This document shows, one piece after another, positions 1 to 9,023 of a stretch of 26,811 nucleotides of DNA. The notes beneath the pieces were generated by a model. That model was not told the origin of the DNA and made no database searches. It saw only the letters and a program-made list of their open reading frames with translations. Numbering within the stretch: the stretch's first letter is position 1; every line of letters begins with the position of its first letter. Location of the stretch: the NCBI GenBank assembly GCA_030849075.1, contig JASAOO010003176.1, positions 1-26,811 of the forward strand. The letters are read 5' to 3'. The position numbers were made by a program, and so were the translations under genes. Source of the stretch: Zelonia costaricensis. Its lineage: Eukaryota > Euglenozoa > Kinetoplastea > Trypanosomatida > Trypanosomatidae.

Positions 1-48
1 TAGAGGGGGGGGGGTTCGAGGAAATGAGTCTGCAAAGCGCAGATGCCG

Positions 49-64
49 ACACACACACACACAC
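49..64. repeat. (AC)8 microsatellite
   Basis: Eight perfect AC units, followed by interrupted CA-rich sequence up to about 135. It lies in the presumed 3' UTR or spacer downstream of the helicase gene and reads as GU repeats in the transcribed strand. Confidence 0.95.
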
Positions 65-168
65 GCACGAAGAGCGTGATACGGCGTGTGCGTGCAATCC
101 TCAAACACACACACGCACACACACAAGCACACGCACGGGCACAGGGAAACGATCACAGAGACAAAAAG

Positions 169-186
169 CACACACACACACACACA
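169..186. repeat. (CA)9 microsatellite
   Basis: Nine perfect CA units, flanked by further imperfect CA-rich sequence. Same spacer as the repeat at 49-64. Confidence 0.95.
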
Positions 187-426
187 AACGCATGCATGCA
201 TGCACTTATCTGCCAACAAAGACGGAACACAAAACAAAAAAACGTCCATTTGAATTATGACAGCGGAATGAGAAAAGCGCAGACAACTCCTCCCTTCTTT
301 TCCTCCTCCCGTTTGGATGGCGCGTGGCGCAGCCCACAGCATCGCCGCAGGGAAACACAAAACCAACTCTGAAAAGACCAGACTCAGGACAGCACCTACG
401 TGCACACAAAACATAGGCAATGACGG

Positions 427-452
<26 letters not shown>
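427..452. repeat. (AC)13 microsatellite
   Basis: Thirteen perfect AC units, the longest pure dinucleotide array in the window and the most likely to vary in length between strains. It lies about 640 bases downstream of the helicase stop codon. Confidence 0.95.
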
Positions 453-458
<6 letters not shown>

Positions 459-1090
459 TCGCAGCGGGGGTGAAGAAAGGTACAGAGGGGAGTGCAGAAA
501 TCGCACATCAAAAGCGTCAGCACGCAGCGGCCGATGAACGACAGCGATCACCTTCGAGTTGCACCGAGAACACAACAACAAACACAAAGAGACGCAACTT
601 CAGACACAAAAAAAAGAAACAGAACGCGGCAAGCGGCACCAGAAACAAAACCCCTCAAAAAAGGCAACGCAGCATCTCTGTCTCTCGATCACGACAACCA
701 CAAAAAGTGGCGGCCGAACAGGAGTTCCACCCCCCCCGTTGTTGAGGTGTGGCGGCGTTTCATGTCAGCACATGAGTGCCCAAGCTGCGGCGCGGCACAG
801 CGCACACGCGCATCAACGCAGCGCACAAGAAACACAACGATAAACAGACACCAGACAACTCACCTTTAACGGAGTGCGAGAGACCCCCCCCCTCCAGAAA
901 CGAGGTTGCAACGTCGATCAAGAGGGGAAGAAAAGAAAGCAGTCAGACAGACCGGCAAGGCCTGCAACACAAGACATACCCCCGATGCGTAGTGGCAGGA
1001 CCCCCCCCCCAGCGCTGCGACCACCGTGCGCTGCACGCCCTCAACCGCCTGTGAGCTCCCTCGCACTGCCACAACAGAAGCGGCGGCATG

Positions 1091-4000
1091 CTAAAAGTTG
1101 AAGGTCGGCACGTGCGCGTCGGAGTCGCTGCTGCGGTCGCTCTCGTCGTCGTACTCGTCCTCGGACGTCGACACCTCGGCGGCGGCGCCGCCCGCCGCGG
1201 CAGGGGCAGCCGTCACACCCCCCGTAGCCGCCACACCGCTGCCCCCTTCGTTGAAGCTGGCCGCCGACGCCCCTCCCGCGGCCGCCGCGGCAACAGACGT
1301 GGGCGGGGACGAGATGGACGCCGCCGTCGCGGTGGTGGCCATGGACGGCGATGCTGCCACTGCTCGCGGCGCCCCCACAACCGACGCCGCCCCCGCGGCC
1401 CCTGCGGGCAGCACCACAGAGAGCCCGTTGTTGCTGTGAATGAGCACGGACTGCTGCATCGGCGGCTGCACCTCGACGCCGTGCAGGAGCTTGCAGAACG
1501 CTGTGCCCTGCGCGAAGTCGCTAATACCGCGCCGCTGCTGCGCCGTGTACGACGGCGAGCCCTTGAGGCGGTTCACGAGCAGCTTCAAAGCGTGCTGCAG
1601 CACCGTCGGAATGAGATACGGCGTCTTCATGGCGCTCTCAGGCAGCCCGAAGTCGCTGTTCGCACTCCGCAGCGCCGCGCTGAGCCGCTCACTCTCGCTG
1701 GCCTTGACGCGCTCCTCGACCTGAAGCTGCATGCACCGCAGCTGCGCGCACTGGATGCGACGCAGCTGCAGAATCTGCTGCGCCGTGAGGGTGTCGCACT
1801 GGAAGGTGCGCCGCACGCCCGAGTGGCTGACCGCCATCAGGTACGACGGCGTCGCGCCGCTCTCCTGCACCGTGTACGTGAGCTTGTAGGAGAAGACGAG
1901 CAGCACCAGCGCAAACAGGTCCGGCTCCACCTGCGTCGCGAAGACCGCCAGCACCTTGCGCTGGATTGTCTGCAGCGAGAGCGGCACGCTGATCTTGGTG
2001 CGCTCCCACGGGCACACCGTCGGCACGGACTCGTCCTTGAGGCACTTGAGGGGAAAGAAAAGACCGTGCCCCACGAAGCCCTTGCTCTGCGCCACGGGGC
2101 CGTCGAGCTGCACCTGAATGGCCAGCTCCGTGTGCGAGGCCACCAGCATCAGCGCGAGCAGCTCCGCGTTCTGGTTGAACTGCGCCGTCAGCACATCGAT
2201 GTCGGTCACGTCGGGGAACGGCAGCACCGAGCTCACCTGCTCCTTCATCTGCGCGAACAGGTTCAGGGTGTCGACAACGCGGGTGCGGCTGAGGCTGCGC
2301 TCCTGGCACCACTCCTCCTGCGCCTCCTCCGACAGCCCGTCGCGCTGCATGCTCATGTACTCGAGAATCACCTCCATGGAGCAGATCAAGTCGCTCTGCA
2401 GGTGGCCGTGGTAGCGCTGCATCACCCGCGACACCCGGCTCACCATCTCGACCCGCTCAAAGCGGTCGTTCACCGTGTACGGCACGTGGAACGGCGACTT
2501 GCACGACTCGATCGCCGCCGCAAGCATGCTCAGCGTCGGGGTGCCGTAGAGCAGGCCAAAGAACACGTTCGTCGCGGCGGCGACTGAGACCGGCGAGCGC
2601 GCCGCGATGACGCCGCGGAGGGTCATGTAGTAGCACTGCTGGAAGGCCTCCGCCTCGGCCTCGGGGTTAGCCACCTGCACCGAGTCCTCGTCCTCGTCGG
2701 CGGTCGTGTCGTGTGCGGTCGTCCCCGTCCCGCTCGCGGCCGGCGACGGCGGCGACGGCGACTGCGGCTGCGGCTGCGGCTGCGGCTGCGAGGGCGACGG
2801 CAATCGCGCCGCCGACCCGGTAGCGAGTGCCACATTGCTTGCCGGGGCCGCCGGTGACGTCAGTGCCTCCTCAATGAGTGCGTTCCACGGCGAGTCCATG
2901 ACATGCGTCGTGCGCTGCCGATCCAGCGCGACGCGCTCGGCGTCGGCCAGCGGGTCGTCCTTGCGGATGATGTGGCCGGCGTCCTGGAGGAGGTGGAGGC
3001 TGTAGGCCAGCGCCCCACGCTCCGGCTTCTCGTTGCAGAGCTGGAAGAAGGCGAAGGGCTTCTGTGTGATGAGCAGGGAGTGCAGCACCAGCTCGGTGAG
3101 GACGGCATTCTTGATGCGGTTCTCCGACTCCCGCAGCCCCTTGAAGTGTTCCTGACCGAGCAAGCTGAAGTAGAAGCCCTGCTGCACGCGGCCAACGCGG
3201 CCGCGGCGCTGCTGGGCGTTCGAGGTCGTCTCCCACAGCAGCCTCAGCGGCGGAAACGCGTAGCTCGTCTTCTCCCGCTCCGACACCTGCGGCCGCTTGC
3301 CCGTGCCGGAGTCGATCACAAAGACCACGTCCGGCAGCGTCAAGCTCACCTCGGCGATGTCGGTGGCGACGTACACCTTCTTGCGCGTGGCGGCTGGCCG
3401 TGCCAGAGCCGCCTGGATGACGGACAGCTCGACGTCGCGGTACCACGCGATGGGCTCCAGCGACTCCTCCAGGTTGTCACGGATCCAGGTCGTCATGAGC
3501 TCGACCTGCGTGCGCCCCGGCATGAAGACGAGCACGCTGTCCTGCGTCGCCGTGTTCTTGGCCAGGTACTCGAGCAGCTGCTTGCACACGAGGATGAGCT
3601 GATGCATCTGCTCCGAGGCGACCATGTTGTTGCTCTCTTGCGGCACAATAGGGGCCATGCGGATGCCGACAAGGCGCTGCAGGTCCTCAATGAAGTACTC
3701 CCGCACCGGGTACATGATCGGCGAGCGGGCGTAGGTGCCCACCGTGAGGCCGTCAAAGAAGCTCTGCCACTCCTCCACCTGTGCCGTGGCGCTGCATAGC
3801 ACGAGCTTGAAGGCGCCCGGGTGCCGCTGCAGCCAGAGCTTCAGCATCAGCAGAATCACCTCGACATCCGGCGTGCGCTCGTGGAACTCGTCCACGATGA
3901 CGTAGGAGAACGGCAGCTTCTCCTTGAACTCGTGCCAGAGGAAGTAGATGAAGAGGGAGTACGTCGTCACGTACATGACTTTGGTCTCGCCGAGGTCGCC

Positions 4001-4595
4001 GATGTGCTCGCCGCGGACGGAGTAGCCCACCTGCTCGCCAAGCTTGGCGTCCAGCACCTCGGCTACACGACGTGCAAGGTTGATCGCGGCGGTGCGGCGC
4101 GGCTGCGCGTTGACGACGAGCGCGTCGGGGTGCGCCTTGTGCAGCGCGATGGGGATGCGGGTGCTCTTGCCCGTGCCGGTGTCCGTCACGACGAAGGTCA
4201 CGTCGTGGCTCTCGATGAGAGAGAGGCAGAGCTCCTCGTCGAGGGTGCCCACCGTGCCCATCTTGCTCGCCTGCTGCGCCTTGAGGTCGTCGCTGAGGAG
4301 GTCGTTCTCGTCCTGCTGCGCGTACTCGGTCTGGAAGCGCTTCACCATCGCCGGGTCCGGCTCCGCGAGGCTGGCCGGCGGCGCCGCCCGGTTGGACGCT
4401 GGCGGCCACGCGTTAGGGCCAGCGCGACGCTGCGGCGGTTGTTGATACTGTTGCTGCTGCTGCTGCTGCGGGTACGGCCGTGACTGCCGCGGCGCGTTCG
4501 GGCCCTGCGGTGTCTGGCCGTAGACTTGCCGCTGCGGCCCTGGCGCGCCGTTGCCGCGGCCGTAGCCGCCCAGCGCAGGTCCAGCCGCGGCGTAC

Positions 4596-4627
<32 letters not shown>

Positions 4628-6172
4628 AGGGTGAGGGTGATGGAAGTGTTGCGGCGGCGGCTGAGTAGGCGCTGGTGGCGGCGGAGGCGCGGTCTGCTGA
4701 GCCGGCGCCGGCGCGGTGGGCGGTGGTGGTGGTGGTGGTGGTGGGGCGGCGTTTGGAGTTGGGGCGAGCGCAGGCCCGCGCTGTGGCGCGGGAAGAGGCG
4801 GTGGTGCCGCCCCGAATCCCTGGCTCATGGGCGGCTGATGCTGGAGCGGCGCCTGCTGCATCTGATGCGTCGGGAAGGAGGCGTGTGCGGGCTGCTGTGA
4901 CGGCTGCGGGTGGGGCTGCCTCGGAGGGGGCTGTGACGGCTGTTGATGCGGCGGAAGCTGGGGTTGTTGCGGCGGTGGCACCTGGTGCGGCGGCGGCGGC
5001 TGGTTTGGGGCCTGCAGTGGCGGCTGAGAACGTGGCGGCATCTCGTGCGGCTGGCCGGCAGGTGCGCTGGCGGACGCGCGTGGGTGGGCGGCGACGTGGG
5101 CGTTGATGCCCATTTGCTCGAGCATGGAGCGGATGTCCGTGGCACGCGACGCGCCAGCGGCGGGGGCGTTGGGAGCAGTCGGGGGCCCCTGGGCCGGGGC
5201 ACTCTGAGAAGCGGGCTGCGGCACGGCGCGGGACGGCGACGGCGGCACCTGCTGCTGCGCTGGCGTCGGCTCACCCGATGGCGATCCTGGTGCGTGCCGC
5301 GCCATGGACGGTGGCGACGACTTCGTCGCCTGCGAACGCGGCGCCGGTGGGCCCTGGGTTACCTCCTGCGAGCGTGGCTGCGGAACGAGGGCAGCCGGCG
5401 CAGTGGTTGGCACTCCAGGTGCCGGCACAGGGGCTGCGGGCGCAGCGGACTCAGCGGCAGCTGCGGGGGAGGCGATGTGTCCCGTAGCGGTGCGCGGCTG
5501 GGGTGGGGTGAACGGCAGGCTGGCTGGCCTCACAGGGTCGGCGTGGCGCACCGGAGCTTGCGGCGCCGTCTGCTTTGGACCAGCGTGCAGCGGCGCGGGT
5601 GTGGCTGCGGGGCGGGCCGGTGGAACGGCACCAGACGCACCGGATGCTGCACAAGACGACGGAGAGGCGGCGGGCCGTGCGCCGGGCGGCGGCGCCACCG
5701 CGGCGGGTCGACCGACGCCGTAGGCCAGTGCGGTCTGCGACGCCTTGGGGACCGGCATCCCCGCACTCGCCGGGTACCGTCCTCCCGGTGCCGGCGCCGT
5801 GCCGCCGGCCGGGACGCCCGGTCGCATAGGCAAGCCGCCAAAAACGCCGTTCCCGCTAACGCCGATGGGGCTCGCCGCGTTGGGCTGGACTGGCATGCCG
5901 GCAGATGGCGCCGCGCTTGCCGGTGGAGCGGCTGCCGGGGGTGCGACCGTAGCAGGCACCGCCAGACCAGCGAGCAGCACCGAGAGCGGGACGTCACCAG
6001 CAGCGGCGGGGGCAGCCGGTCGGGTGCTGAAGACACTCGTCGCCGCCGGGGCAGCTGCGGGCCCGGGGCCGGCTGCGGTGGGTGCCTGGGCGAGGCGCAG
6101 CGCAGCCAGGTTGTACGTGATGGGGTTGCGCGCCGGGACGCCGCTCCCGTTGTGCGCCTGCTGCCCGCTCAT
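1091..6172 (-). CDS. DExH-box (DEAH/RHA-type) ATP-dependent RNA helicase with long disordered N-terminus
   Basis: Superfamily 2 RNA helicase of 1693 residues, expected to use ATP to remodel RNA or RNP. Seen in order: residues 1 to about 610 are Pro/Ala/Gln-rich low complexity with two poly-Gln runs and a poly-Pro run; motif I GTGKST near 666; motif Ia QPRRTAA; motif II DEFHER near 760; SAT motif III near 794; motif V ATDIAEVSL; motif VI QQRRGRVGR near 987; then an HA2-type domain, MTLRGVIAARSP near 1183 being its typical LTxxG element. A Pro-Gln/acidic insert at about 1085-1175 splits HA2. The tail is Ala-rich and ends acidic (SEDEYDDESDRSSDSD). The start is the first in-frame ATG; the open frame reaches a TTG at 6226 but crosses an A14 run in the putative 5' UTR. 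Motif Ib (VTTYSLFIYF) and the Phe of DEFH are divergent. Which known helicase it corresponds to, and whether it acts in nucleus, cytoplasm or mitochondrion, cannot be told. Stop is TAG. Confidence 0.95.
2762..2790. repeat. CTGCGG hexamer repeat inside the helicase gene
   Basis: Tandem CTGCGG on the plus strand, encoding alternating Pro-Gln on the minus strand. It forms the core of the low-complexity insert that interrupts the helicase HA2 domain. Confidence 0.9.
4598..4627. repeat. (CTG)10 trinucleotide repeat encoding poly-Gln
   Basis: Ten perfect CTG units on the plus strand, read as ten CAG glutamine codons in the helicase N-terminal disordered region. A shorter CTG run at about 4448-4468 encodes a second glutamine tract. 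Being pure codon repeats, both may vary in length. Confidence 0.95.
4722..4745. repeat. (GGT)n repeat encoding poly-Pro
   Basis: A run of GGT units on the plus strand gives consecutive CCA/CCC/CCG proline codons on the minus strand within the helicase N-terminus. Together with neighbouring PPP stretches it forms a proline-rich segment that could bind SH3-, WW- or profilin-like domains; that role is inference only. Confidence 0.9.
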
Positions 6173-6183
6173 CGTGCACACTA

Positions 6184-6197
6184 TTTTTTTTTTTTTT
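6184..6197 (-). promoter_or_regulatory. A14 tract in the helicase 5' UTR
   Basis: Fourteen consecutive T on the plus strand, so A14 in the mRNA, ending 11 bases before the helicase ATG. If the splice acceptor is where placed below, this lies inside a 5' UTR of about 63 nt. A-rich leaders just before a start codon can bind poly(A)-binding protein or affect scanning; that role is inference. The run also decides the start: if translated it would give Lys-Lys-Lys-Lys from an upstream non-ATG codon, which is unlikely. Confidence 0.6.
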
Positions 6198-6235
6198 AGC
6201 GCGAGCTGATGAACCACAAAACTCAAGAGTGGACG

Positions 6236-6295
6236 CTATCACAGCAAGCGTAGAGTGAGAGATGGAGTGGTGGTGGGGAGAGGGGGGGTGCGAGC
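6236..6295 (-). promoter_or_regulatory. Candidate trans-splice acceptor for the helicase mRNA
   Basis: On the minus strand a C/T-rich stretch (about 6245-6295, with a C7 run and repeated CTC/CAC) is followed by GTGATAG, the AG being at 6236-6237. In trypanosomatids a pyrimidine tract followed by the first suitable AG receives the spliced leader. This would leave a 5' UTR of about 63 nt. The exact AG is a prediction. Confidence 0.5.
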
Positions 6296-6820
6296 AAGGC
6301 GACGACTTCGTGGAGGGATGAGACCACGGCCTCGCCGTGAGAACACTGCGTTCTGCTTCTGTGCGCCTCTCTGATACGATGTCGCTTGCAGCGGTGCCTG
6401 TCGCCGCGCCAGACGAAGCCGTTCAGCAAAAACAAAGTGTGTGCGTGTGCGTGTGGGTGGGTGGGTGGGTGGGCCTCGGTGCGGCGATCTTGGTGTGGTG
6501 TGCTTTGGGAGCCGCACAACTCCAGCGGCGCTCCTCTAGGACTCTTTTCAAGGCCGACGAGGGTGCAGAAGGGCCGCTGCGGTGGCGCTCTGGCGTCTGC
6601 TTGATTGCTGCGCTGTGTTTTGCTTGTGTGTGAATGGGGGAGCGAAGAGAGAGGGTCTAGCGCTATGCCCATGCCCAGCGTGTATGCCGGGGAGAGAGAG
6701 CCCCGTTGCGGGGGAGGCGGGGAACGCAAAAGAAAACAAGGAAAAAGAAGAGGAATGCCACGCACGCACGTGGGACACGCAGTGGGGTGCGAGTGTGTCC
6801 GTCAGTGTGCTTGTATAGAG

Positions 6821-6848
6821 GTGTGTGTGTCGATATGTGTGTGTGTGT
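6821..6848. repeat. GT microsatellites
   Basis: Two short GT arrays (6821-6830 and 6837-6848) separated by CGATAT. They lie in the spacer upstream of the helicase and read as CA repeats in the transcribed strand. Confidence 0.9.
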
Positions 6849-7515
6849 AGAGGGTGCGAAGTTTACGCACACCGGAGGGGGTGAGAGGTGTGCGGCAGCT
6901 GTGTCGCTGCGTGTGCGTGTACTACGGATGTGTGCGGGGGTGCTCCCTTCAAGGGGCCGCCACGGTGGAGTACGACAACCGAGGGACAACAGCAGTGTGG
7001 ATAGCGTTCGTGCACAAGGTGAGAAGTTGAGTGCTGTGTTGCTGACGTCAAGCGAGCTCAACGTACGAGTCTGTTCGTCTCAGCTATTCGCCATGGACTC
7101 GCTCAAAACGGGAAGCTGATCTGAGCGGCGCCTCGAAGCAGTGCCCATCTGCCTGCGCAGGTAGCTCCCCGTTATCCAGAGAACTCTCCAACTTCTTTCC
7201 GCCTGGCTTTGCCGTGTGTTTTCTACTTCGCTGCCCCTCGGCGCGCCGTTTATAGCGGTGAACGCGATGTGCTGATTTGCCTATCTCGCGCACGCTGCTC
7301 GAGCGTCGACGACGGACATTGTGGCTACACGTAACGAGGCCGCAGCCAGCAGCCTCTCCTCCCACAACGAAGGAGACGGAGGAGGTGCGCGGAAACGGAG
7401 CAAAGCGGCTACAACACAAAAGGGAACACACTCGTGCACGCACGTCGAGCCGTGGCACGCGCACTTCGACACCGCTGCCAGCGGCCGCGCACGAGGGTTT
7501 CCCGTAACCGCGGAC

Positions 7516-7532
7516 GTGTGTGTGTGTGTGTG
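7516..7532. repeat. (GT)8 microsatellite
   Basis: A pure GT run in the long spacer between the ATP-grasp and helicase genes, about 1.5 kb downstream of the ATP-grasp stop codon. Confidence 0.9.
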
Positions 7533-8307
7533 CCACAGTCCAGCCTGAGCAAGAAACGAAATGAGTCAAGCGACCACACCCGTGAGGGGTCTTTTTTTTT
7601 TCTTTTTGAACTCCGCGCGTGTCTTTAGGTTCAATGGGGCAGCTGCGCACAAACCTCGCACGGTGGGCTCCCGGCGGACACCAGTAGAAAAGAGGTAAGA
7701 AGTGTGATGGGCCGCCGGGGGGGGGGGAGTTGGCAACCCGTGGAGGAGGGATATGCGCAGTCCTCGATAGTGAGGCTGCCGAGAAAAGGAAAAAAAAACA
7801 TAAAACCTTCCAGCGGGCGCGTAGCGTCGTTTGTGTTTGCTGACTGTTTGTTTTCCTCGTTGTGTGCCTACGTGTGTCAGTACCAGAATGAACCCACAAA
7901 CAAACAACAGGGGTGGTGGCTAACTCTGCGGAGTCACGAACGAACACACAAGCACGCCGCGCAGGTGGCGTCCACGATGCACGTTTTAGAAATGCACGCT
8001 TTTTAGTGTCGCCACGCTTGCGAAGAGGACACGACCCCCCGCCAGAGAGAACCCAGCAAAAAAAAAAGGGAAAGAAAGGCAGAGGAGAAGCGCCTCGTGA
8101 AACAGAAAAGGGCCAAAGGGAAAAAGAACGGAGAAGGAAGCACTAAGAGAACGAGAAGTCACTAACGGGGGTACGCGCTGCCAGTCAGTCACGCGCCAGC
8201 AGAGTTCCTCGCGTCCGGCGAGTGTGAGCTGGGTTTGTGTTTTTCTTTTGCCTGCGTGCACATCGGCACAGGATAGTGTGAACACGGAAGCCTCTCCTAA
8301 AAGCACG

Positions 8308-8348
8308 GCGGGGGGGAAGGACGGAGGGAGGGGGGAGGGGGGGGGGGG
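8308..8348 (+). repeat. G-rich block with G-quadruplex potential
   Basis: Several G-runs of 3 to 12 bases separated by one to three A or C bases, on the strand opposite to the genes. The pattern satisfies the usual four-runs-of-three-G rule for a quadruplex. The transcribed strand carries the C-rich complement within the presumed ATP-grasp 3' UTR or spacer. Whether it folds in vivo is unknown. Confidence 0.7.
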
Positions 8349-9023
8349 CGAAGACAAACAGTCGCAGTGGGGACAACGAGGGGGAGGGGGGAAGGAATAC
8401 AAGCAGCCATACGAAGCCGAAATCGAAGACCCCCCCCCACAAACGAAAATGAACAAACGACAAGGTGCTGCGCAGGAACTCGAAGCCGGAAAGAAACGAA
8501 GGGAGACCGATGCGTCGTTCTTCCGCAGGCCTAGCTCGTCCACACACTCTTTTTGGGGGCTTTTCGATTGCTGCTCCGAACGACATGAATTCCGCCCCTT
8601 CTCCGAGCCGTGCCCGCAGGCGACAGTGCCAGCGAAGCCAAGTGTGAAGATGCACATAGGTAGGGGGGAGGGAAGAAGCAGCGACTCAAACACAAGACTG
8701 CACAGGAAGGGGCGCGAGAGAGACGCTCTTGCGCACCTTCACCGCGACCCTGGCGCATCGGTTGTGACGGTGCCAAGCTAGCGCCGCCTACGCAGAGATC
8801 CAATTACAGGCGGACACAGCCGCAAACCGCCCCCGCCCCCCCCCGCCCCCGCTTTGCTTCGTTGTCCGTTTCACTTTCCAGCTTGGGCGTACGCGGAGGG
8901 GGGTCCCGGCTCGGCTGCTCGTCGAGGGGGTCGAGGGTGGACTCGGCCCACACCGCACCCTCCACTCTTCCTCTCTCCTCTTTCCTCGCCACCACAGCCA
9001 CTCAGATTCACAAGCTGCGTAGA

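Larger units (their letters stand above)
1..1090. other. 3' UTR / intergenic DNA downstream of the helicase gene
   Basis: No gene is supported here. The stretch lies directly downstream of the helicase stop codon, so on the transcribed (minus) strand it is the helicase 3' UTR followed by spacer. It holds three CA microsatellites (49-64, 169-186, 427-452), a G-run near 6-14, A-rich patches around 608-660, and C-runs at about 731-738, 884-891 and 1002-1011. Open frames in it translate into His-Thr repeats and other low-complexity peptides, which is what translated CA repeats look like. The microsatellites would appear as GU repeats in the mRNA. Confidence 0.75.
6173..9023. other. Long gene-free spacer (5' UTR of helicase, 3' UTR of ATP-grasp gene)
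   Basis: About 2.85 kb without a supportable gene. Open frames here begin at GTG or TTG and translate as low complexity. Contents: an A14 tract (minus strand) at 6184-6197 just before the helicase ATG; a pyrimidine-rich acceptor region at about 6236-6295; GT microsatellites at 6821-6830, 6837-6848 and 7516-7532; a plus-strand T-run at 7591-7607; a G-run at 7720-7729; an A-run at about 7791-7798; a long G-rich block at 8308-8348; and C-runs around 8826-8848. Small RNAs such as snoRNAs could be hidden here and I cannot exclude them by eye. Confidence 0.7.

Noticed and set aside
1088..2587. 499-codon plus-strand open frame opposite the helicase, and similar long plus-strand frames at 2903-3799, 4943-6199 and 12041-13285
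   Set aside because: They are antisense shadows of strongly biased coding sequence; their composition is Arg/His/Ala-rich and no domains are seen.
6173..6226. N-terminal extension of the helicase beginning at 6226
   Set aside because: The codon at 6224-6226 is TTG, not ATG, and the extension reads the A14 tract as four lysines. The first ATG is at 6172.
7084..7947. 287-codon minus-strand open frame in the long spacer
   Set aside because: It starts at GTG, runs through homopolymers and GT repeats, and shows no recognisable protein features; GC-rich DNA gives such frames by chance.
8224..8781. 185-codon plus-strand open frame
   Set aside because: It begins with GTG, is Gly/Arg/Lys low complexity through the G-rich block, and lies on the strand without genes.
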